Assembly: GCA_003232715.1 (NCBI GenBank)
Contig: QIJG01000256.1
Span: 1 to 5,176 of the forward strand
Direction: 5' to 3'
Length of the DNA stretch: 5,176 nucleotides
Source: Nitrospirota bacterium
Lineage (GTDB): Bacteria > Nitrospirota > Thermodesulfovibrionia > Thermodesulfovibrionales > JdFR-85
Notes under the pieces: generated by a model
What the model was told of the DNA's origin: nothing
Database searches by the model: none
What the model saw: only the letters and a program-made list of their open reading frames with translations
Program-made: the position numbers and the translations under genes
In this document: in pieces, positions 1-5,176 of the stretch
How the letters are laid out: the number at the start of each line of letters is the position of its first letter
How positions within the stretch are numbered: position 1 is the first letter of the stretch

Positions 1-161
1 ATGACGGGACAATGGTTGTTGTAGAGAACGGCAGGAGGTTTATAGGAAAGAAGATTGACGTTGCAGTGACGAGCGTGTTGCAGACCACCGCGGGCAGGAT
101 GATCTTTTCAAAGCCGAAGGATGAGCATGAAAGGGAAGAGTTGAAATTGCAAAGGGGATGA
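1..161 (+). CDS. PIN/TRAM domain protein, YacL-like (3' end only)
   Basis: Only the last 52 codons are present, read from base 3 to the TGA at 159-161. The visible residues include DGTMVVVENGRRFIGKKIDV and TSVLQTTAGRMIF, followed by a charged tail. This is the characteristic C-terminal TRAM segment of YacL-type proteins, which carry N-terminal membrane helices and a PIN nuclease-like domain and whose TRAM domain is thought to bind RNA. In many bacteria such a gene lies directly before ispD, and that is the arrangement here. Its stop overlaps the ispD start as ATGA (158-161), which suggests translational coupling. The N-terminal membrane and PIN parts lie outside the window, so the assignment rests on the tail and on context. 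Confidence 0.85.
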   Translation, partial: DGTMVVVENGRRFIGKKIDVAVTSVLQTTAGRMIFSKPKDEHEREELKLQRG

Positions 162-841
162 TGAAGCCCGTTATTGCTATAGTCCCGTCTGCGGGTTCAG
201 GCAGGAGGTTTGGGGAGGGTAAGACCCTCCTGAATCTGAAGGGGATGCCCGTGATCGCCCGGACACTCAGCGCGCTGCAAGACGTTGAGGAGATAGTTGA
301 GGTCATACCTGTAATGCGCAATGATGAGATGGAAAAGACGCTTGAGATCGTGGAGCAATACGGTTTCACAAAGGTCAGGAAGATTGCTCCGGGCGGGAAG
401 GAGAGGCAGGAGTCCGTGTTTCATGGTCTTGGCCTGATTGAACGGAAAGGCTGTATCGTATTGGTGCATGATGGTGTAAGGCCCCTTGTTACCCCGGGGA
501 TAATACGTAATGCTATTGCAGCGCTTGAGGACCTTGACGGAGTTGTTACTGCTGTTGCCGTAAAAGATACAATTAAAGAGGTCATGGACGGTATGGTCAA
601 AAAGACCCTTGCAAGGGAGACGCTTTTTGCTGTTCAGACCCCGCAGGTATTTCCTTATAAAGTCCTGATGGAGGCATATACGGAGGCCCTGAGCTCTGGC
701 ATGTATTTTACTGATGATGCTGCCATGGTTGAACACTACGGTGGCAGGGTGAAGGTGATAGAGGGTGAATACACCAATATCAAGATTACAACCCGGGAAG
801 ACCTTGCCGTGGCAGAGACCTTTCTGAAGAGCCGTTCCTGA
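158..841 (+). CDS. ispD: 2-C-methyl-D-erythritol 4-phosphate cytidylyltransferase
   Basis: IspD joins CTP and methylerythritol phosphate to give CDP-methylerythritol in the cytoplasmic MEP isoprenoid pathway. The 227 residues match the usual length. The nucleotide-binding loop SAGSGRRFGEGK is at about 11-22. GGKERQESVFHGL (79-91) fits the GGxxRxxSVxxGL motif. VHDGVRP (103-109) carries the metal-region Asp105. KDTIKEV (136-142), QTPQVF (160-165), TDDAAMVE (185-192) and NIKITTREDL (207-216) are all family signatures. The N-terminal loop lacks the PKQ of E. coli but keeps a Lys (22), as Gram-positive IspDs do. Two ATG codons in tandem (158 and 161) are both plausible starts. The first overlaps the upstream stop, and the purine-rich AAGGGG before it sits closer than usual. 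ispF follows after six bases. Confidence 0.97.
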   Translation: MMKPVIAIVPSAGSGRRFGEGKTLLNLKGMPVIARTLSALQDVEEIVEVIPVMRNDEMEKTLEIVEQYGFTKVRKIAPGGKERQESVFHGLGLIERKGCIVLVHDGVRPLVTPGIIRNAIAALEDLDGVVTAVAVKDTIKEVMDGMVKKTLARETLFAVQTPQVFPYKVLMEAYTEALSSGMYFTDDAAMVEHYGGRVKVIEGEYTNIKITTREDLAVAETFLKSRS

Positions 842-847
842 CCCGCT

Positions 848-1333
848 ATGCGTATTGGTACCGGATATGATTCCCACAGGCTTGTCTCCAACAGGAGGCT
901 TGTGATTGGCGGTGTCGGGATCCCCTTTGAAAAGGGTCTGATCGGGTATTCGGATGGAGACGTACTCGTCCATGCCATAATTGATGCCCTTATAGGGGCA
1001 ATGGGGATGGGTGATATAGGAAAGCACTTTCCTGACTCAGAGCCCGAATGGAAGGATGCATCAAGCCTTGGGATGCTTAAGTACACAGTCGGGATTGTCA
1101 GGATGAACGGTTTTGAGATAGCATGGATTGATTCGACCGTTATTACGGAAAAACCCCGCCTTGCCCCTTTTATCCCTGAGATGATCCGTTCTATAGAGGG
1201 GGCAGGTGTGCCTGGGGGGGTTGTTAATATCAAGGCTAAAACCAATGAAGGTATGGGTTTTGTCGGTCGTGGTGAGGGAATTGCGGCAATGGCTTCAGCC
1301 CTGTTGAGGAAATTGACGGAGGAACCGTTATGA
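848..1333 (+). CDS. ispF: 2-C-methyl-D-erythritol 2,4-cyclodiphosphate synthase
   Basis: IspF cyclises CDP-methylerythritol 2-phosphate to methylerythritol 2,4-cyclodiphosphate with loss of CMP, acting as a homotrimer. The 161 residues align without gaps to E. coli IspF through the N-terminal half. Metal ligands Asp8 and His10 (RIGTGYDSHR) and His42 (SDGDVLVHA) are present. So are GDIGKHFPD (55-63), the cytidine-pocket region ITEKPRLAPFIPEM (99-112), and KAKTNEGMGFVGRGEGIA (129-146) with Thr132 and Glu134. One change stands out: position 34, His in E. coli and most homologues, is Tyr (codon 947-949). The ribosome binding site is weak (GAAGAG at 826-831), so translation probably depends on coupling to ispD six bases upstream. 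Its stop overlaps the next start as ATGA (1330-1333). Confidence 0.97.
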   Translation: MRIGTGYDSHRLVSNRRLVIGGVGIPFEKGLIGYSDGDVLVHAIIDALIGAMGMGDIGKHFPDSEPEWKDASSLGMLKYTVGIVRMNGFEIAWIDSTVITEKPRLAPFIPEMIRSIEGAGVPGGVVNIKAKTNEGMGFVGRGEGIAAMASALLRKLTEEPL

Positions 1334-1505
1334 GGGACATTGTACTCTATTGTACCGGGGAGGGACTCTGGGCTGCCGAGACAACAAAGCTTCCCGGCTA
1401 CACGACCTATGGCAGGACTGAAGAGGAGGCAGTAAGAAAATAAGGGACGCCATCACCATATATTTTCCCTGCGGGGACTGCAAAGAGACGGAAGGCGGTC
1501 ATTAA
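1330..1505 (+). pseudogene. HicB-like small protein interrupted by a -1 frameshift
   Basis: From the ATG at 1330 the frame gives 37 residues, including GEGLWAAETTKLPGYTTYGR and TEEEAVRK, then stops at TAA 1441-1443. This matches the compact HicB fold (aromatic-Ala-Glu, then LPGxxTxGxTxEEA). Reading base 1440 twice continues the family pattern as IRDAITIYFP and then CGDCKETEGGH, ending at TAA 1503-1505. The total is 58 residues. That restored stop overlaps the next gene's ATG as TAATG, and a strong GGAGGA (1318-1323) sits six bases before the start, so an intact gene once stood here or still does. The break lies at a short A run (1437-1440). It may be a real mutation or a sequence error. No HicA partner and no separate DNA-binding domain is visible, so an antitoxin role is not shown. 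Confidence 0.7.
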
Positions 1506-2113
1506 TGAAAATTGATACAGCAGTCTTCATGGATAAACTCTTTAGGATATATGGAGAAATTGACAGTGTTTGCAGGGATTCAGCGGATTATTACGGGTTC
1601 AGTTGTGATGGTTGTAACGACAACTGCTGCCGGACGGTCTTTTATCACTACACAATAGTTGAATCTTTTGGTCTCCTTGAGGGCTTTGATAAACTGCCCG
1701 TTGAGATTAAGGACGAAAGCATGAGAAGGGGGCGGGATTATCTGAAGGATCTGGACAAACACAGGGGCAGGGAGGAAGAGCTGGAGATGATGTGCCCCCT
1801 GAACTACGATGGGCGCTGCAGGATTTACGAATACAGGCCTCTTATCTGCAGAATTCATGGCTTTCCCGGAGGACTCGACCATCCCGTTAAAGGTAAGCAG
1901 AGTTTTACCGGTTGCGGGATATTTAATAAAACCTTTCAGGAAAAATGGACACATCTTATTGACCGTACCCCATTTTATACCCGGATAGCCAACCTTGAGG
2001 GTCAAATAAGACGTGAGATGGACTACATGATGAGATTCCGCAAGACTATTGCAGAGATGCTGATTGAGAGGAATCTCTATGACGGGCTGGATTTGGGTGT
2101 AAAGGATAAGTAA
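1505..2113 (+). CDS. YkgJ-family cysteine cluster protein
   Basis: This 202-residue soluble protein has the CxxCxxxCC signature at Cys34, Cys37, Cys41 and Cys42. A second cysteine block follows at CPLNYDGRCRIYEYRPLIC (Cys97, Cys105, Cys115) with the conserved RPLxCR, and there is a late Cys137. This layout defines the YkgJ/UPF0153 family, whose members are thought to hold a metal ion (zinc) or an iron-sulfur cluster through these cysteines. The biochemical role is not established. The C-terminal third (about 145-195) is helical and charged, with no signal peptide or membrane segment. The start is supported by GGAAGG at 1490-1495, nine bases upstream. The start overlaps the stop of the restored HicB-like frame, and its own stop overlaps the next start as TAATG (2111-2115), so it is translated in series with its neighbours. 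Confidence 0.85.
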   Translation: MKIDTAVFMDKLFRIYGEIDSVCRDSADYYGFSCDGCNDNCCRTVFYHYTIVESFGLLEGFDKLPVEIKDESMRRGRDYLKDLDKHRGREEELEMMCPLNYDGRCRIYEYRPLICRIHGFPGGLDHPVKGKQSFTGCGIFNKTFQEKWTHLIDRTPFYTRIANLEGQIRREMDYMMRFRKTIAEMLIERNLYDGLDLGVKDK

Positions 2114-2637
2114 TGGATAAAAAGAAAAAGAAGATACGAAGAAAATACTTCAGGCACAGGGAGCTGCGGTTTTCGATTGCGCTCGTAATCCTCTGGTCAC
2201 TTCTTGCCATGGCTTTTTTAACATATTTAACCAGGGAGCTCGGTGGGAAAATAGAACTTGGTCTCTTTTTCTTTATCATTGTTTTCGCGGGTTATGCGGT
2301 TGTTGTGGTTTTTTTAACCCTCTTTTTTGCGCATCGTTTTGTAGGCCCCTTTGAAAGGTTAAAGACGGAGATGAGGATCATACTCTCAGGTGATTATCAC
2401 AGACGGTTGTGCATAAGGAACAATGATGATGTTTATATCAGGTCTTTCATTTCGGAAGTCAATAAGGTGCTGGATGAACTTGAAAAGATGAAACTCTTTA
2501 AAGAAGAGCTTCATGCGAATATAGATTACGAATTGCAGAATATAGTCTCTCTTTTTGAAAACAGGGATGTTTCAGGGGAAAAACAGAGAGAGACAATGAT
2601 TGCATTTCATGAAAAAGTGAATACATTGTTTAAGTAG
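2113..2637 (+). CDS. Two-helix membrane protein with a C-terminal HAMP domain
   Basis: The 174-residue protein starts with a basic stretch (MDKKKKKIRRK). Membrane helix 1 is at about 20-40 (RFSIALVILWSLLAMAFLTY) and helix 2 at about 50-73, with only about nine residues between them. The segment after helix 2, with GPFERLK, then SGDYHRRL and NNDDVYIRSFISEVNKVLDEL (78-123), fits a HAMP linker: Pro at the start of helix 1, a Gly-Asp connector, an acidic pair, and Asn near the end of helix 2. A short helical tail follows. No kinase, cyclase or methyl-accepting output domain is present, and the periplasmic loop is too short for a normal sensor domain. It may relay or modulate a signal through partners, but this is inference. 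AGGA (2103-2106) lies six bases before the ATG. The gene overlaps the YkgJ-like gene and ends the first gene block. Confidence 0.8.
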   Translation: MDKKKKKIRRKYFRHRELRFSIALVILWSLLAMAFLTYLTRELGGKIELGLFFFIIVFAGYAVVVVFLTLFFAHRFVGPFERLKTEMRIILSGDYHRRLCIRNNDDVYIRSFISEVNKVLDELEKMKLFKEELHANIDYELQNIVSLFENRDVSGEKQRETMIAFHEKVNTLFK

Positions 2638-2674
2638 GAGAATAAGTAGTGTCTGTGTATAAACTGCGGTTATC

Positions 2675-2710
2675 TGTCATTCCCGCAAGTGAAGCGAGTC
2701 GGGAATGACA
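2675..2710. repeat. Perfect 11-base inverted repeat, REP-like palindrome
   Basis: TGTCATTCCCG at 2675-2685 is the exact reverse complement of CGGGAATGACA at 2700-2710. The 14-base centre contains two near-copies, GCAAGT and GCGAGT. Palindromes beginning GTCATTCCCG are widespread as dispersed intergenic elements in proteobacterial and Nitrospirota-type genomes (known pattern, recalled rather than searched). RNA from either strand could fold into a stable stem-loop. There is no T run after it, so it is not a standard intrinsic terminator, although it may protect the 3' end of the upstream message. Confidence 0.75.
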
Positions 2711-2801
2711 ATCCTCCGACATAACAAGGTTGACATGACAGTAGCTTTATGAAAAGAGGGAAATAAAAAGTTGCACTTTATTCATTTTTCAGCATGTAAG
2801 T

Positions 2802-2807
2802 GGAGGA
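2802..2807 (+). promoter_or_regulatory. Ribosome binding site deciding the folD start
   Basis: GGAGGA lies seven bases before the ATG at 2815. A GTG in frame at 2800 would give five more residues, but it would place this Shine-Dalgarno sequence inside the coding region. The product from the ATG begins MARIMDGR, like other FolD proteins. The ATG is therefore preferred. Confidence 0.8.
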
Positions 2808-2814
2808 AGGGTTT

Positions 2815-3774
2815 ATGGCACGGATAATGGACGGGCGTAGTCTTTCAGATAGTATAAGGGAGAAAGTTAAAGAAGATATCGGGAAACTTCAACAGTATGG
2901 AACAGCCGTTGGACTGGGACTGCTGCTGATAGGCGAGCATCCTGCTTCAAGACAGTATTTTCTTGCTATCAAAAAGGCCTGCAGCAAGGTTGGCGTTGAT
3001 ACATATCAATTTAAACTCCCTGAAACTGCATCCATGAATGAGATAGTCAATGTAGTTCATTCAATAAACAGCGATGAGAGGATCAATGGCCTTCTGGTAC
3101 TCTTTCCCCTTCCCGGAAGGATTAATGCCAGGAGGATTGTGAATGAGATAGTCCCTGAGAAGGATATTGACGGCCTTGGCTCCCTCTCGGTGGGACGGCT
3201 CGCTGCAGATGAATCCACCCTTCAGATATTCAAGGAGGGATATATATTCAAGGAGGGATATTATGAAATGCTTTACGAATGCAGGTTCATGCCCACGGTC
3301 TCAAGTTTTCTACCTTGCACCCCCTTTGGTGTTATAAGGCTTCTGGAGCATTACGGCATAGGTATAAAGGGGAAACATGCAGTTGTTGTGGGAAAAAGCC
3401 TTGCAGTAGGCAGACCCCTTTCACTTATGCTGCTTGCAAAGGAAGCCACCGTTACGGTATGTCACAGGGAGACTCATGACCTGGGTGCCTTTACCCGTCA
3501 GGCGGATCTCATATGTACGGCAACAGGGGTGCGGGGCTTGATAAAGGAAGATATGGTCAAAGAGGGTGTTGTGGTTGTGGATATAGGGATTAATGTCCTC
3601 GATGACGGAAGCATTGTTGGAGATGTTGATTTTGAACCCGTTGAGAAAAAGGCATCTTTTATCACCCCGGTCCCCGGTGGTGTTGGTCCTGTAACTATCG
3701 CAATGCTCCTCGAAAAGACTGTCCGCTCAGCACAGAGAAGCGAGTTTCTGAAGAGCCCTCTGATGCTGGGATGA
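2815..3774 (+). CDS. folD: FolD-like methylenetetrahydrofolate dehydrogenase / cyclohydrolase, atypical
   Basis: FolD oxidises 5,10-methylene-THF with NADP and hydrolyses the methenyl product to 10-formyl-THF. Over 319 residues the family pattern is clear: MDGR at 5-8, HPASRQYFLAIKKAC (42-56), LVLFPLP (94-100), KDIDG (116-120), VGRL (126-129), PCTPFG (167-172), the NADP loop VVGKSLAVGRP (191-201), TVTVCHRET (212-220), VVDIGIN (254-260), GDVDF (269-273) and ITPVPGGVGPVTIAML (283-298). Against E. coli, Tyr50 and Asp121 are kept (Tyr48, Asp119), but Lys54 aligns with Ile52 and Gln98 with Leu96. About 29 extra residues lie between VGRL and PCTP, including a repeated IFKEGY. The dehydrogenase half looks intact, while cyclohydrolase activity is doubtful. 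It follows a 177-base gap with no convincing promoter of its own. The symbol refers to the family; this could be a divergent paralogue. Confidence 0.9.
   Translation: MARIMDGRSLSDSIREKVKEDIGKLQQYGTAVGLGLLLIGEHPASRQYFLAIKKACSKVGVDTYQFKLPETASMNEIVNVVHSINSDERINGLLVLFPLPGRINARRIVNEIVPEKDIDGLGSLSVGRLAADESTLQIFKEGYIFKEGYYEMLYECRFMPTVSSFLPCTPFGVIRLLEHYGIGIKGKHAVVVGKSLAVGRPLSLMLLAKEATVTVCHRETHDLGAFTRQADLICTATGVRGLIKEDMVKEGVVVVDIGINVLDDGSIVGDVDFEPVEKKASFITPVPGGVGPVTIAMLLEKTVRSAQRSEFLKSPLMLG
3226..3261 (+). repeat. Perfect tandem duplication of 18 bases inside folD
   Basis: The unit ATATTCAAGGAGGGATAT occupies 3226-3243 and again 3244-3261 with no mismatch. It is in frame and encodes IFKEGY twice (residues 138-149). 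Flanking bases do not extend the repeat. The lack of any substitution between copies points to a recent duplication or to strong constraint. Confidence 0.95.
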
Positions 3775-3783
3775 GGTAAAAGT

Positions 3784-3803
3784 AAGGACAACCCCTTGTT
3801 TTT
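3784..3803 (+). terminator. Possible weak terminator after folD
   Basis: AAGGACAA and TTGTTTTT can pair around a CCCC loop, with two G-U pairs, and the right arm is itself T-rich. The stem has only one G-C pair and would be unstable. It lies just after the folD stop and before a promoter, where a terminator would be expected. It is reported only as a candidate. Confidence 0.2.
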
Positions 3804-3812
3804 AATGTTTAT

Positions 3813-3842
3813 TTGACAAAAGCACCGGATTAATTTTATTAT
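3813..3842 (+). promoter_or_regulatory. Sigma-70-type promoter for the glutamate synthase genes
   Basis: TTGACA at 3813-3818 matches the -35 consensus exactly. After an 18-base AT-rich spacer, TATTAT at 3837-3842 matches five of six bases of the -10 consensus. Transcription would start near 3849-3851 and give a leader of about 83 bases before the ATG at 3934. This is the only good promoter in the window, and it separates the glutamate synthase operon from folD. Confidence 0.65.
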
Positions 3843-3901
3843 TACGGACGGCAAAATCCGCCTATCGTTACAGCCATCCCCTTCTGCGTTATCCAGAGAC
3901 C

Positions 3902-3926
3902 AGGGACATATTTTCCCTCGGAGGAG
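3902..3926 (+). promoter_or_regulatory. Leader hairpin next to a strong ribosome binding site
   Basis: AGGGA (3902-3906) and TCCCT (3914-3918) can form a five-base stem with a seven-base loop. One base later comes GGAGGAG (3920-3926), seven bases from the ATG at 3934. The ribosome binding site is near-ideal and sets the start so that Cys follows Met directly, as the enzyme needs. Whether the hairpin regulates anything is unknown. I recognise no riboswitch class in this leader. Confidence 0.45.
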
Positions 3927-3933
3927 TTTTGAA

Positions 3934-5061
3934 ATGTGCCGTCTGTCGGCAATAACATCATCGGAATATATATCTCCCATGGAGAACATCCTTGCCCTTG
4001 AGACTATGAAAGAGGGACATGATGGCTCCGGGATGGGGCTTATCCTGAAGAATCTCGGCGGGGAATTTGAGGAGTTGAAGGACTATCCCATCCTCTCGGG
4101 TATCTGTTCAAAAGACGGTCTGCATCTCCTTGACGGTTACATGGATAATCTCGGCTTTCAACTCAAATATACCTGGACCCCAAAGATTAAACCTGTCAAA
4201 GGGGTTGAAAGGCGTGACTATTATTTTGCAAGGGCCTATGAATATCCTGATGCGTACAGGGAGAAGGGCACTGAAGAGAGAGAGGCCCTTCTGATGAGTA
4301 CGAGGATTGCCCTGAGGAAGATGGGCGAGGGGGATGAGTCAATTATTGTCTTCTCTTTTTATCCGGACATTCTTGCCCTGAAGGAGGTGGGAGATCCGCT
4401 TCAGCTTGGCGAGTTTTTCGGCCTTGATACCTCCACACTCAAGGCCAGGATAATCCTTGCACAGGGCAGGCAGAATACGAACTACGCTATTAATCTCTAC
4501 GCATGTCACCCCTTCTTTATTCAGGGTTACGGGTCCATGACCAATGGTGAAAATACGGCCTTTATTCCGATAAGGGAGTTTTTGATGAGCAGGGGGGTTC
4601 CCGGCTATATGGGTTACAACAGCGACAGTGAAGTCTTTACCCATATACTTCATTACACATGCAGGTGTCTTGGTTATCCCCTGACATATTATAAAGATAT
4701 TATCACTCCTCTTAATAGATCGGAGATAGAGATGAGGCCGGACAGTCAGGCTGTGGAGTTTCTCAAGATATCCTTAAGGCCCCTCTGCATTGACGGCCCT
4801 AACTGCGTGATAGGATTTACACCTGACGGTACATGTTTTATGCTTCAGGATTCAAAAAAGCTCAGGCCTGGGGTTGTCGGGGGAGCAAAGGGCAAATTTG
4901 CGCTTATGTCGGAGGAGTGTGGTCTTGACAAGGCTATACCCGTCAGAGAGCGCTCCAATGATATATTCCCCATGAAGTACGATATGGTTGTTGTCTCACC
5001 CGGTGCCGAGGAGGTAAGAGTATGGAACCAGCTTCAAGGTTGGACCACAACTATGAGTTAA
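3934..5061 (+). CDS. Glutamate synthase glutaminase subunit, class-II glutamine amidotransferase (archaeal-type split GltS)
   Basis: The 375-residue protein begins Met-Cys, so removal of Met would expose Cys2 as the N-terminal nucleophile that hydrolyses glutamine. GHDGSGMGL (28-36), AQGRQNTNY (176-184), HPFF (192-195), GYGSMTNGENTAF (198-210, with the Asn204-Gly205 oxyanion pair) and YNSDSEVFTH (228-237, with Asp231) are the class-II amidotransferase elements in order. In the usual GltB these form the N-terminal domain of a protein of about 1500 residues. Here they stand alone, as in archaea and several anaerobic bacteria where the domains are separate genes. The next gene is the ferredoxin/synthase subunit, so ammonia made here would be passed to 2-oxoglutarate there. 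The 3' end overlaps that gene by 40 bases. It lacks the sugar-isomerase and phosphoribosyltransferase domains of GlmS and PurF. Confidence 0.88.
   Translation: MCRLSAITSSEYISPMENILALETMKEGHDGSGMGLILKNLGGEFEELKDYPILSGICSKDGLHLLDGYMDNLGFQLKYTWTPKIKPVKGVERRDYYFARAYEYPDAYREKGTEEREALLMSTRIALRKMGEGDESIIVFSFYPDILALKEVGDPLQLGEFFGLDTSTLKARIILAQGRQNTNYAINLYACHPFFIQGYGSMTNGENTAFIPIREFLMSRGVPGYMGYNSDSEVFTHILHYTCRCLGYPLTYYKDIITPLNRSEIEMRPDSQAVEFLKISLRPLCIDGPNCVIGFTPDGTCFMLQDSKKLRPGVVGGAKGKFALMSEECGLDKAIPVRERSNDIFPMKYDMVVVSPGAEEVRVWNQLQGWTTTMS
5008..5014 (+). promoter_or_regulatory. Ribosome binding site inside the glutaminase gene
   Basis: GAGGAGG lies seven bases before the ATG at 5022, within the last part of the upstream coding region. 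It supports 5022 as the true start of the next gene despite the 40-base overlap. Confidence 0.75.
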
Positions 5062-5176
5062 CAATAAAGGACTTTCCATATATAATCAGGTGGCGTGACG
5101 ACAGATGCAAACGCTGTGGAAGGTGTACTGCCGTCTGTCCCATGCTCTCAATAGAGCCGGCAGTGGTTGTGCAGAG
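5022..5176 (+). CDS. Glutamate synthase, ferredoxin/FMN-binding subunit (5' end only)
   Basis: Fifty-one codons are visible before the window ends. The residues DFPYIIRWRDDRCKRCGRC then TAVCP form a 4Fe-4S binding motif, CxxCxxCxxxCP, with Cys29, Cys32, Cys35 and Cys39, followed by SIEPAVVVQ. In archaeal-type glutamate synthases an N-terminal ferredoxin-like segment of this kind, with the FPY-I-R-R lead-in, precedes the FMN-binding synthase domain that makes glutamate from 2-oxoglutarate and ammonia. The placement directly after the glutaminase subunit fits this. Only the ferredoxin part is seen, so the FMN domain is inferred from family and context. The start is set by the strong GAGGAGG. 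Confidence 0.8.
   Translation, partial: MEPASRLDHNYELTIKDFPYIIRWRDDRCKRCGRCTAVCPMLSIEPAVVVQ

Noticed and set aside
191..230. Missing PKQ motif in IspD as a sign of lost function
   Set aside because: IspD proteins of Gram-positive type also lack PKQ but keep a lysine in this loop, as seen here. All other signatures are intact.
197..1027. Long antisense open frame opposite ispD and ispF
   Set aside because: It lies opposite two well-supported genes, resembles no family I know, and is best explained as a coding shadow.
1432..1446. Programmed -1 frameshift signal in the HicB-like gene
   Set aside because: The site AGAAAATAA does not fit a canonical slippery heptamer in the reading frame, and I see no clear downstream pseudoknot. 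Mutation or sequence error is simpler.
1330..1505. A complete HicAB toxin-antitoxin system
   Set aside because: No HicA-like gene is found next to it on either strand. The neighbours are ispF and a cysteine-cluster protein.
2730..2735. TTGACA as a -35 element for folD
   Set aside because: No acceptable -10 hexamer lies 15-19 bases downstream. The region there reads AAAAGAGGG.
2800..2802. GTG at 2800 as the folD start
   Set aside because: It would put the GGAGGA ribosome binding site inside the gene and has no such site of its own. The ATG at 2815 gives the normal FolD N-terminus.
3843..3933. Glutamine riboswitch or T-box in the glutamate synthase leader
   Set aside because: I could not find the conserved core of either class, and the leader is too short for a T-box.

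Overview
The window holds a stretch of bacterial chromosome with every gene on the + strand. It contains the 3' end of one gene, six further genes (one apparently broken by a frameshift) and the 5' end of an eighth. I see no tRNA, rRNA, CRISPR array or insertion sequence. The gene set suggests an anaerobic Gram-negative-type lineage such as Nitrospirota (Thermodesulfovibrionia-like) or a deltaproteobacterial relative. The pointers are the PIN/TRAM-ispD-ispF order, the split archaeal-type glutamate synthase with a separate glutaminase subunit, and the dispersed GTCATTCCCG-type palindrome. This placement is inference, not proof.

Region 1 (1-2637) looks like one tightly packed transcription unit. 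It runs from the end of a YacL-like PIN/TRAM protein through ispD, ispF, a HicB-like small protein with a -1 frameshift, and a YkgJ-type cysteine-cluster protein, to a two-helix membrane protein ending in a HAMP domain. Four junctions are ATGA or TAATG overlaps, which suggests translational coupling. IspD and IspF catalyse two non-consecutive steps of the methylerythritol phosphate route to isoprenoids. IspF carries Tyr where the E. coli enzyme has His34.

Region 2 (2638-3774) starts with a 177-base gap that carries a perfect 11-base inverted repeat. It is followed by a folD homologue that is clearly FolD-like along its length but unusual. Two residues aligned with the catalytic Lys54 and Gln98 of E. 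coli FolD are Ile and Leu. About 29 extra residues sit between the two domains, and they include a perfect 18-base tandem duplication.

Region 3 (3775-5176) opens with a 159-base gap holding the best promoter in the window (TTGACA, 18-base spacer, TATTAT) and a strong ribosome binding site. It then carries a split glutamate synthase operon: the class-II glutamine amidotransferase subunit, followed by the start of the ferredoxin-containing FMN/synthase subunit, which overlaps it by 40 bases. Together these would move ammonia from glutamine to 2-oxoglutarate.

The most interesting points are the FolD active-site changes with the inter-domain insertion, and the frameshifted HicB-like gene whose restored frame meets the next start codon exactly.
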